The translations under genes were made by a program, and so were the position numbers. The notes under the pieces are model-generated. The model had not been told where the DNA came from and searched no databases. It was given only the letters and a program-made list of their open reading frames with translations. From contig JAJEKV010000005.1 of the NCBI GenBank assembly GCA_021234155.1, forward strand, positions 8,798,216 to 8,862,215: DNA of 64,000 bases. Direction: 5' to 3'. This stretch comes from Isoetes taiwanensis. Taxonomy: Eukaryota > Streptophyta > Lycopodiopsida > Isoetales > Isoetaceae. Positions 55,084-64,000 of this stretch are shown in pieces (position 1 is the first letter of the stretch; each line of letters begins with the position of its first letter).

Positions 55084-57125
55084 AAGGGGTGAAGCCCCCG
55101 GGAGATGCGGTACCATATGATCTCACCTTAGATGATGAAGGGCCGATTCTTATAGCAACCACTGACCCTGCCTGCCCTGAAGAGGAAATGGACGAGGGTG
55201 CCGAGTGGTACGTTGACCTTGCCAAGACAAATGGCAAGCTCGACTTAACTCTCTTCTCGAGGAAAAAGGAAGCAGACAAGATGGCCAAACAAGGGATCCT
55301 AATCTCTTGTGAGGAAGAGGATGACACCCACTGCAAATTGCTCTTGGAGATTACACAGAAGCAGATGAAAGATCTGCTCAGACTTACTCACTGTAGAGCT
55401 ACTGCATACAAGGATACGTTCATGAAGACAGATGTGAACGGTGAGACATGTTTTAAGTATGGTTGGCCAACCAATGTAGCAGTTACGCCAATATCTATTT
55501 GCCAAGGGGTTACAGCTGTGCGTAGAGGCATGTTCACTAAACCGACACCAAGTCACTATTTGCAAAAGCAAGCTAGGAATTAGCTGACTTGAAAGCTTCT
55601 AAAAGGGTCCTAGATCTAGGGAAGAATGTTCAACCCGGTTGTCGAAGGCATGGAGGCTTCGCTTTTGAGAATGAACAGGGGCAGAGTGGCGCAAATTTAG
55701 AGGCCATGAACAAATAATAAATGCATCACGACCATTATCCATTGGGTCTTAAGGAAACTTTTGCGATCCATGTGAAGTCCCTCATCCGTTCACCAAGCTC
55801 CATTTATGTTAGCAGGAGATATGATCCAGCACATGCCATGGAGATTGTTCAGAGCATGATTAGTAATCCAGGTCAAATGCCTATGCCAGCGGATGTGCTA
55901 CCTTGGGATATGATCTCGAACAAGCCTGCTGTGTGGACGAACGTCCAGGAGCTATTATCAAGTGATGATATTAAATATGTCATCATCGACGGGCAAAGAT
56001 TCCGTTGAGGCACAAAAAGGCCATCATCGGCAAAAGTAACAAACAAAGCAAAAAGTGTTCTACAATCACTATGCGTATAGGAGGTGTCATATCTTGGATG
56101 CCAATACTTCACCTGCAGATTTGGCTGAGATTAGTGCAACTTTGAATGAAATGGGGAAGACATTTCTATACAAAAGGTAATCAACCTGGTTTCATAAATT
56201 GTATTCACGCCAGACGTGCTTTCAAATCAAACCAATTCACGCCAGGCGTGTTTTGAAATCAATCGAATTCACGCCAGGCGTGTTTTCAAGTCAACCAATT
56301 GATTTGAAAACACGCCTGGCGTGAATTCGATTGATTTGAAAACACGCCTGGCGTGAATTGGTTTGATTTGAAAGCACGCCTGGCGTGAATTGCATTAGTA
56401 ACTTTATTCATTTCACGCCAGGCGTGATTTTTCTCTTCATCAATTCTATTCAAATCACGCCCGGCGTGTTTCTATTCTATGATACTGATTCAATGTCTGT
56501 ACTATTGCAGTCCATACGTTGAACAACTGCGCCACGCCCGTCAACAGTGGGTGGAATATGGCTGCCCATTGCCCACCGCGGGTCAAAGTCTGAGGCATTC
56601 AAGGCTTTGAGCGGACTCGCCGCATAACAATTATACAGAGAAGAAGAAGACCGCAAGAAAATCAAAGAAAAAAAGGTGGTGATGACATTGCGGATCCTTC
56701 CTCAAAAGCTCATCCAAAGGTGTCGACCAACACACTCGTATAAGATTGTGTTTTGTAAGGAGGCAGTATGGCTCAAGTGGAATGAATTCTGGGACGCTTA
56801 TGCACAAGGGAAGCTGCCAGATACTATGGGTAGGGTGCCTCCTGTTGATGTAAGCATCTTTGACTTGAATGTGACAGAGATGAGAAAGACTCAGGGGCTA
56901 GACGACGCTGAGACCATTTGGGTTTTAGACCGATTAAAAAGAAGGAAGTCTTATACAAGAAGGGTGCTTTCACCAAGGATAGGATGTCCTTCGTTGAGTG
57001 TTTGCCGATCATGTAAAGGATGTACGCATTACAATGAAGTCACCGTAGGAGCCGAGTTACAAAGGCTATCGGGGATGTGGCATTATCTGAAATTGGATTG
57101 CGGACAAATACAAGGTCAAGAATGA
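55084..57125 (+). pseudogene. Unknown multi-exon gene, 5' part, with ParB-like (DGQ-R) segment
   Basis: A frame to 55583 has an acidic region and WYVDLAKTNGKLDLTLFSRK. From 55721 a second frame contains YDPAHAMEIVQSMISNPGQM and YVIIDGQRF. The order (a segment preparing an upper strand, then hydrophobics before DGQ-R) resembles ParB/sulfiredoxin-fold proteins with a DGQHR motif, which is inference. After a frame change it reads RRCHILDANTSPADLAEISA and ends at a donor AAAAG/GTAATC (56176). The intron (56177-56509) holds a giant foldback. The next exon starts after ATTGCAG in matching phase with PYVEQLRHARQQWVEYG. From 56676 a frame runs to 57125 with AVWLKWNEFWDAYAQGKLPD. Several frame changes show decay. 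The family was not recognised. Confidence 0.5.
56203..56390. repeat. Near-perfect 92 bp foldback inside an intron
   Basis: The arms 56203-56294 and 56299-56390 are complementary at 89 of 92 positions around the loop CCAA. Each arm has three copies of a 30 bp unit centred on CACGCCAGGCGTG and ending TTTTGAAATCAA. Two further single copies follow at 56414-56428 and 56454-56470. In the spliced transcript's intron it would form a long double-stranded hairpin. Confidence 0.95.
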
Positions 57126-57199
57126 TGACATCAAGAAGTTTGTATTCGGTCAAAGGACTTCCTAAAGAATTGGAAGGCTAAAAATACAAAACATAAGGA

Positions 57200-58232
57200 G
57201 ACTCTACCCCTAAGGTACTTGGCTGAGTTGAGAAGAAAAGTGGCCCTTGTGAAGAAGATTACCGGAGAAGACGACAATCGTCCAAAGATTCACTCCATTG
57301 GGTACAAAGGTCTCTTGCCGATTCAACCGGCCTTAAAAATATATCACTCTTTGTGTTGGACAAAGGGGGTGGGAGAGGAGATATGGGCATGAACCGTAAG
57401 GACTACAAAGAGCTTTTTTTACCACCAGATAGGATTGACAACCGAGAGGTCCTTCACTATTGTCATCGTTTGTCCTTCGTGAGTCACATCTGCATGCACT
57501 ATCTGCTGCTCATGATCCGGAGTGCCTCAAAGTTATTAGGGAGGGATGCCTAATATATGATGTTAAGGATAATGAGTCATGAATGTAATCGGAAGATGGC
57601 ACATGTGATCTTTATTATGATATCCATGTCGGGACGAGGAATATGATATTGCTAAGGCCAAGGGTGACAATAGCGGTGCATGGGAATGTTTTCTTCTAGA
57701 TGATCCGGACTTAAGAACTATATTCTTTCATACGGAAAGCGGGATCACGTAATGGGATGAGTCAGAAGAGGATGAGGATCGGGACCCCCTCCTAAGTGGG
57801 GAAATCAAGTACGAGCTACAAACTAAGGAGAAGGGCCCCTTAAATAAAAATGGATTTCCCCCATCTATGGCTGCTTACCTCGTCGAGGCATTTGCTCCAA
57901 TTGATACAACCTGCTTGGAGCTTCATGTTGGAGGTTATATTGCCCGAGAGGCTCTTATGGGTGCAAGAAGATGTCACTGCTTTGTGAGTGATGAGCAGGC
58001 CAAAGACTTTCTTGAACCATTCCTCATGCATGTGCTTGCCAAGTCTCCTAAAGGCCCTTATGGCAACCTGAAATCATCAGCAATCAAAAGTTTCGTAGAC
58101 TTGTCCAATTCGAAAGTGGACGTTGCTCCCGGAGAGGGAACTAGTAATCTACGCACCGATAAGGAAAGCAAGAATGAACAAATAGTCGCTAAACCGGTTG
58201 CTCAAAGTAATCCGGATGATGGCGGAACTTAG
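57200..58232 (+). pseudogene. Same gene, middle part with a methyltransferase-like motif
   Basis: Frame-shifted pieces include FVLDKGGGRGDMGMNRKDY (about 57350), then DNSGAWECFLLDDPDLRTIF (about 57675) and GPLNKNGFPPSMAAYL. They continue into the 57867-58232 frame, whose TTCLELHVGGYIAREALMGA and CHCFVSDEQAKDFLEPFL resemble the AdoMet-binding motif I and the following acidic strand of DNA adenine-type methyltransferases. No clear DPPY-type catalytic motif was seen, so catalytic activity cannot be claimed. The C-terminal 50 residues are polar and low in complexity. Frame changes occur near 57550 and 57750, and a TAG at about 57752. Confidence 0.4.
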
Positions 58233-58520
58233 GGAATATCCTTGCCCACATTATGGGTGATGCAAGCAACAATAGAGTAGATTCACAAAGTTAACAATGA
58301 AATAATTGACAGGGAAACCGAAAATGAAGGCAACGAAAATGGCTCTAGTGATTCACGAGTGTTTGCCAAATCAATAGTAAAATAATGTCGGTTGTGAAGG
58401 ACGCAAATGAACTAATAGAAAATAACAATTCTAACAAATGAAGAAGACGAAGATTAAGGGTGGCGGAGGGGGAGAATGACGCCGATGACGGCAAAATAAA
58501 CCAAGATGATAGGTATGGCC

Positions 58521-58722
58521 TTGCCGACGAAATAGCGCCACGCTGCGTGATTTAATTTGTATTACCTTTGAATTAAATCGCGCCAAGCGTGCTTTGATTA
58601 TTTTTCGTTGTCAAACTAAATCACGCGGCGCGATTTGGTTATGACTATTTCAAATCACGCTTGGCGTTTGTATTGTTTGTGTTATCGTATCTTGCTGACC
58701 GGATACATGTTTGATGTTTCAG
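58521..58722 (+). other. Intron-like segment with four CACGC/GCGTG motifs
   Basis: It runs from a donor-like ATAG/GTATGG near 58511 to the acceptor TTTCAG at 58722. It contains GCCACGCTGCGTGA (58538), CGCGCCAAGCGTG (about 58579), TCACGCGGCGCGA (58621) and TCACGCTTGGCGT (about 58655). Confidence 0.55.
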
Positions 58723-59360
58723 CTTCCATTGCGTTTCTAAGAAGGTTGTGGTGTTCGACCTAAACGGAGTCCTTTGCAAGACTTTTCCGAAAAATAAAGT
58801 GGCTAGAGAACAGTTTCATCAGACACCAGTAGAATCAAACACCAAGTGGATCTATCCGCGGCCGCACTTGAAGGAGATGCTAGACGAGGCATTCAGGTTA
58901 TTTCGAGTTGGTATTTGGTCATCCATGGAACTAAGGAACATCAAGGATACTTTGGAGGCACCGGGGAAATGTGTAAAATTGGTTGACCCTTTGGGATCAG
59001 AACAAATGTGTGAAGTTCACTAATCCCAAGGATCCAACAGGCAAGCCTATCTTCATCAAACACTTGAGTAACATGATGGACGAACTTGGTATCGAGAATA
59101 AGGATGATATAATCATAGTGGATGATGATGCTCTCAAATGCTTCTACAATCAAACACAGGCCCTGAATCCACCATCTTACGATCCAAAAACTTTGGGGAC
59201 GGATGATTTTCTCGTGAAGTTTGTGTCTATTATGCATAATTTGGCTATGGGGATGACGGGTGGGTGAAGTGTTAGATTCGTACCCAGAACTGGATAGAAC
59301 GGCTGACATGGAACCACACCTTGTTAAATACGTGGAAAAACATGGATTGATCCCTTAATG
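58723..59360 (+). pseudogene. FCP1/NLI-interacting-factor-like phosphatase segment (HAD fold), frame-shifted
   Basis: After the acceptor, the frame reads SKKVVVFDLNGVLCKTF, equivalent to the DxDxT/V nucleophile motif of FCP1-like CTD phosphatases but with Asn at the second Asp. IYPRPHLKEMLDEAFRLFRV and GIWSSMELRNIKD match the following parts of the fold (the WSS segment corresponds to the usual WTA or YTS). A frame change near 58980 leads to IFIKHLSNMMDELGIENKDD and IIIVDDDALKCF, the VDD motif. The frame ends at 59265, and further coding-like sequence reaches TAA near 59356. In plants such proteins dephosphorylate the RNA polymerase II tail; this copy is diverged. It is probably the 3' end of the gene starting near 55 kb, because the intron style and palindromes are shared. 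Confidence 0.6.
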
Positions 59361-60003
59361 TTTTATTGGAATATATGATATTTTTGTATGATATTTGTGC
59401 CATGTATCGATAATTTCGAGTCTGGAATTGCCTCGCAAATAATGCAATTTGTTATTATCAAACCTAATATTATCATCTATTGAGCAAGCAATATTTGTCT
59501 CATCTATGTTAGCAACTTGCTCTTCATTTCTGCATATTTCAATTCGCATATGAAAAGTCACACGTGAATCGCAACCTTATGTTATTTTTGAAGTCCAAAA
59601 AAAAAGATTAAAAAAAACAAAAACCCCCTAGAAGACAATAGCAGGTTGGCGTGATTTTGGAGTTGACATAATCCCAATTTAATTGGATGATGGTTAAATG
59701 GCCATTCTTTTTTGGACACCAATCATCTTATGTTGGCTTGACACTTGTTTAGTAATTGTAATTATAATTAGTTAGTGAAAATTGCTTGTTGACTTCAAAA
59801 TTGTTGACTTACGCTTCACCAAACATGTTGGTCAATGAAAGTCAAACATGTAACAAAGGGGGTGATTCACACTTGTTGACTTGAAAATTGTTGTCTTACA
59901 CAATATGCCTTAACATAATGCATAGAATAGCATAGGTCAAAATTGTTGACTTACGGTGAAAATAAGAGACTGGGGATAAGCTTTCGGCAGGAAATTGTCA
60001 AAG
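59361..60003. other. Intergenic; no gene seen
   Basis: AT-rich. TTGTTGACTTA-like words recur at about 59785, 59800, 59870 and 59948, suggesting a decayed repeat. Confidence 0.45.
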
Positions 60004-60060
60004 ATGAACGTTGAGCGCCTTCAGGAGGGCGTCTTGCTTCTTGGTGTTCTCCCATACCCC

Positions 60061-61463
60061 GATGGATGAGGCTTTGTATGAAGCTGTTCTCCAGGGGTTG
60101 GGGATTACTAACACCCTGGAGGAGAACCAAGAATCTCTAGGAATTGTAGAAAACTTAATTAGATGGGTAATCGAGTCTAGATCCAGGGTTGGCTTCTGCA
60201 GATTCGGGTTCAATACCTTCTTCTTGTGCATCGTGTGCTTTGACAGACCTGGATCTTTGAGAGTGGCTGCTCACAATTCCAGGCCCTATATTGGTCTTGG
60301 TAACAGTTTCGAACGCAATTTATTCACGATGAGTGCACCCTTGGAATTTGGTGTTGAACCAATCTATTACTGGGCAGCCTTCTTTGATCTGCACCCCTCC
60401 CAGCACTTGAGGGACTTAGATGTGGTGGTGTGGAGGTTCCTGGTAGCAAATTAGTATAGGCTAGAGGTCCTTGGGTCGGGTGGGGTTTTTCTTTTCAAGA
60501 GTCAGGGTCAGGTAGGGTCTTTTAGGGTCTTTTAGATTTTGTTCCTCTGGGATTTCCGAGGGTACGGAGTGTCAGGCCCCCGGTCATTCTCTGGATGTTC
60601 TTCTCGGGCGGGGGAAAAATCTATCATTGGCAGTTACTTCTTGAGGCGTAAGGATCTGTAGAGGCAGCTTTCAGAACTGGGTAACGGCATAGGCTTTAGG
60701 TCCTCTGCAATTTTGTGTCGAAGCTTAGCTTGCTCCCTTCCGGTTAGCCTCCGCTCAAGATGAGAACCAAGGCAAGCACATCCAAGTCTAGCAAAGAGGA
60801 TGATGAATGGAACCAAATCTTCTGGATGGACAGCAGACAGGACAAAGGATGGAGTGTTTTGAAGGAATTATATATGGGTTTAGAGATTATCCGGGACCAG
60901 CAGAAAGCAGCTGCATTTTGCATGGGGGTTCATGAGGAAGTCGGAATCTTGGCTTGCAAAGAAAGGCTAAGTGGCATAGATAAAGACTACATGGAAGGCA
61001 GGGCGAATGACAGGGACTGGGTCTGGAATACCTTTGGCTATGTTCAGGAAATGGACAATACTCTGTACAAACTCATAACAAATGAAAACAGGGTCATACT
61101 TGAAAACGGATCGCTGCGGTTTTGAAAATAGCATCTTCGATCTTTCATGGATGAAATGTCACTAAAGTGAAAAATCTGATTATCAAATGGGACGGATTGA
61201 AAGATAGCTCCAACGCTAGTATCAGGTTAATTAAGAGATGGGAAGAGGCAGACGATAATGTTATCGAGAGGCACAGGAAAACTTTTAGACAAGGGCTGGC
61301 CGTGAATCAGCCCCTAGAGGGAGTTTCGACATCTCTAGAGGTCTACCAGCTGAGAAGGAAAAAAACAGCCAAAGCATGCAAGATCAAGGATTCCAATGGG
61401 TTCTTTAACCCGGTGGAGGTGAGCTCGTGTGACTGCGAAAATTGCGAGGAGGTAAAACAGTGA
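60061..61463 (+). other. Short open frames upstream of a LINE, possibly its 5' region
   Basis: Three frames follow one another on the plus strand: 60061-60454 (MDEALYEAVLQGLGITNTLE), 60760-61125 (WMDSRQDKGWSVLKELYMGL) and 61167-61463 (ending CDCENCEEVKQ). The last two are hydrophilic and Lys/Glu-rich and lie just ahead of recognised LINE ORF1 sequence, so they may be a 5' extension of the element. The first has no recognised relative. Confidence 0.4.
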
Positions 61464-61479
61464 CTCAAACATTACCAAA

Positions 61480-62587
61480 ATGAAGGTGGGGGAAAACAAG
61501 ATCACGAATACCATACCAGTGGTGGGCAAGAACGACAAGGTTAAAGGTCCTGATTCTCCCCTTTCCTATAAAAATATTTTAATGAAAGATGTGCCTGCTG
61601 TTCCCACTGTTCCTACTAACAATGTCAGACATGATTCTGGAAAGGGGTTCATCGATTTATTTGGGGTACCGCATAACAACTCTGCGGTGACATCTTCTCC
61701 AAGAAGGTTATTTTAGTCCATTTCCCGGAAATGCCCTTCTCGTGAGGAAGTCAAGAATTGATCACTAAAACTCAAAGACATTCCTATCCTCTCGATCCTC
61801 AAGCTTGACAATAAAACATTCCAGATTGTTTTCAGAGATGAAATTTGTGTTGGCTATATTCTCAGAAGAAAGTTAGACACGATTGCCAATGCTCCCTTCT
61901 ATTTGATGAGATGGAATTCCGATTTCATTCCAGGTATGGATAAGGATATCAGGATGACTACCTGGATATCCTTCTCCAATTTGCCCCCTGTTTTCTGGAC
62001 CAAATCTCACCCACTCGGCTCGTGCAACCCTTGGGGATGTGATTGAGATCAATATTCCCCAAACCAATTACCCGTCAGTCTGTGTTTCCAAAAGAATTAT
62101 TTCGGATCAAATGCGGTATAAAAAAACAAGAGTCAGGGAGAATGAGTTTTTGGATATCACGTTATCTTATTCTAAAAGGCCGGTCCTGTCTACTACAGCT
62201 AAAGAGAACAATCCTCAAAAGAACATTAGGCAGATCTGGGTCCCTAAAACTACAATCAGCGAGGACAGGCAGGAAGTTCAGAATTTTGAACCTAAGACTA
62301 ATGTTCAGGACCAGAATATGGAACAATTTACTCTAACCAGAGCTAAAGACCATGGTTATAATCAAGAGTTTCCTGAAATCGAGCTCAATAATAATATGGT
62401 TTTTTTGTTTAAAAACGCTAATTTGTCGGTGAAGATTGATACAGGGAACATGGTCTTCACCCTAAAAGAAGACCCTAATCCTGAGTTTAATAAGGAAGAG
62501 GAAGAGATTCAGCACACTCTTGAAGAGGTCATGGATTTAGAGGACAATTGCTGGAAGATGGTTGACAAAAAAGGAAGGGGGGGGTAA
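61480..62587 (+). pseudogene. LINE ORF1 (DUF4283-type nucleic-acid-binding protein), frame-shifted
   Basis: The first frame (61480-61716, SPLSYKNILMKDVPAVPT) continues after a stop and frame change with FQIVFRDEICVGYILRRKLD and MRWNSDFIPGMDKDIRMTTW (61810-61970), the conserved DUF4283 core of plant LINE ORF1 proteins. The 62039-62587 frame gives the C-terminal half, with YKKTRVRENEFLDITLSYSK and RQIWVPKT, the KQxWVPK-like motif seen before the ORF2 start. In intact elements this protein binds the element RNA. Two or more frame changes are present. Confidence 0.7.
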
Positions 62588-62699
62588 GAAAAACTTTATA
62601 TGGGTCCCAGTAGAGCTAGCCCCAGAAACAATCCATCCTTGCCCGAGAGGATGTAGGTAAGTACAAAATCTAATGGATAGAGACCTTAGTCAGATCACC

Positions 62700-64000
62700 T
62701 GAATCTCCGTGGGTTGAATAGTACTATCAAAAGGAAAGGCTTAAGGTATGTCTTCATTCCCTCAAACCTGATTTTCGTTTATCTGAAGCATAAGATTCAT
62801 GACCTTGACCACGCAATAATATTATCGGTGGGACTCTCCCTTATGGTTTCAAACATATGGTCAATCCCACCAATGACTCCTCGGGTGGGATTGCTATTGC
62901 TTGGAATAATTACTTGGATATTTCCAATACTTATATGGTCAATGGAAGAAATGGTAGATGGCAGATTCTTTTATGTACTTTAATTAAAATTAGAATAGCT
63001 CTTGTTAACATTTATGCATATAATGATCCAAGGGAGAGAGTGGAAATCGAAATGAGGTCAAGAATAGCTTAGATAATTTAGAGTTTGATGAATGTATTTT
63101 AGGTGGTGATATTAATATGGTTACTAACAGTTTTATGAAAAATAAGAATTACAGACCTTTAGGTAAGAAGGAAAAAGAGGCGTGGTCGAAACTGATTGAG
63201 GGGAACAATCTTACGCTTGCTAGAACCAAGGCAAATTCCTACAGCTGGACGGGTAAAAGGGTGGATCCCACTCTGTGTTTGCATGATAGATTTTATCTCT
63301 CTGAGAACTTATGGAATAACAGTAATAGAGTGAACAACCTAGAGGGGTACACCCCGTGTCTGACCACTATCCCCAGCAGCTCAGGATCATGGCTAAGGAC
63401 TCTATCAAAAGAAGGAAGACCTACTTCAAGCTCAACACTAGCCTTCTGGATCATGAGGAGTTTAGCACAAGATTTCAGCATCCTGGCTAAATATCCCAGA
63501 CCCACAGGGAGGAACCGGGCTGGATGCACCGGTGGGTCAAGGTGGCCAAAGCCACCAAAAAATTGGCTTAAGGTCCGGGGTAGGATAGTGCACCTTGAGA
63601 AAACTATCCACCTTCTAACCCCCGAGAGAGAGTCTTACAAACGCCTCGGGAAGAAGATAAGGAAGATATTAGTGCGTAAATTGAGAAGGAAGAGATTAGA
63701 ATTGCAGAGGGTTGGAGACTTAAGGCAAAAGTTAAGGAAATTAAAGAAGATGAAAGGGGTAGCTCCAAGTTCTTTTTTGCCAAAGCCAAGGGGAGGGTGA
63801 AAAGAAACCATATTTTCAAATTAGAGCTGGAGAGGAGGACATCAATCGGGAGAATCGATTAAAACTGCAGCAAAGGATCACTTCAAAAACATCATGGGAA
63901 CTAACAGAGATGGTCAGCCCGGGGATATGGACAGGTTCATTAATATGCAAAGAAAGGTTTTCCAAGAGGAGAATTTGAGCATTGAGAAGCCTTTCTCCAG
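62700..64000 (+). pseudogene. LINE ORF2, endonuclease and start of the linker, cut by the window edge
   Basis: An early, frame-shifted part contains SSGGIAIAWNNYLDISNTYM and LVNIYAYNDPRERVEIE (62860-63060), matching the endonuclease core. GGDINMVTN near 63105 is the GDFN-type motif. KANSYSWTG and DRFYLS follow, and a frame-shifted SDHYPQ at about 63360 is the catalytic SDH. The sequence then continues through the basic linker (KFFFAKAKGRVKRN near 63770) towards reverse transcriptase, which would lie beyond 64000. Several frame changes make it a pseudogene, although these could in part be sequencing errors. Confidence 0.75.

Noticed and set aside
1-64000. CRISPR arrays, bacterial operons, rRNA genes
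   Set aside because: Spliced plant-type genes and eukaryotic retroelements fill the window. No regularly spaced identical repeats with unique spacers and no rRNA-like sequence were seen.

Overview
The window is nuclear DNA of a land plant. It holds one apparently intact plastid-targeted gene of plant type, many GT-AG introns, Ty3/gypsy and LINE retroelements, and several Helitrons carrying pieces of plant genes. The AT-rich sequence, the long decayed repeats and the transposase-like families suggest a large, repeat-rich genome, perhaps a fern or other non-seed plant. That lineage call is inference with low confidence.

Layout. 1-7 kb: a Helitron (245-3237, minus strand) carrying captured exons sits in a dispersed AT-rich repeat, followed by a long degenerate GAATCT array. 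8.8-10.9 kb: decayed Helitron replication-protein remains, with a small inverted-repeat element just upstream and two antisense exons of an EGF/exostosin-type glycosyltransferase gene abutting the far end. 12.05-13.59 kb: the one clear host gene, a two-exon plastid nickel-transporter-like membrane protein. 14.7-18.0 kb: a second Helitron of the same family as the first, filled by a 1.5 kb purine tract and a poly(A)-ended retroposon.

19.5-37.7 kb is a three-level nest. A 5'-truncated minus-strand LINE is split by a Ty3/gypsy element (21034-36259; 2.3 kb LTRs; CCAGC target duplication). The 3' end of that element's pol gene is in turn split by a 4354 bp Helitron (28609-32962). Both interrupted reading frames continue in frame when the insertion is removed in thought, so the boundaries are exact. 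The gypsy element carries an extra RNase H domain between protease and reverse transcriptase, which is not the usual order.

39.7-59.4 kb is the least familiar part. It has a transposase-like pseudogene, a small acidic two-exon gene, a duplicated and decayed DUF7869-like gene, several short exons, and a decayed multi-exon gene with ParB-like, methyltransferase-like and FCP1-phosphatase-like segments. A palindromic motif, roughly CACGC-C-NN-G-GCGTG, recurs in the introns and TATA promoters of this block and was not seen elsewhere. In one intron it forms a near-perfect 92 bp foldback. I read the block as the remains of one or more large, gene-rich mobile elements. 60-64 kb is a plus-strand LINE running off the window.
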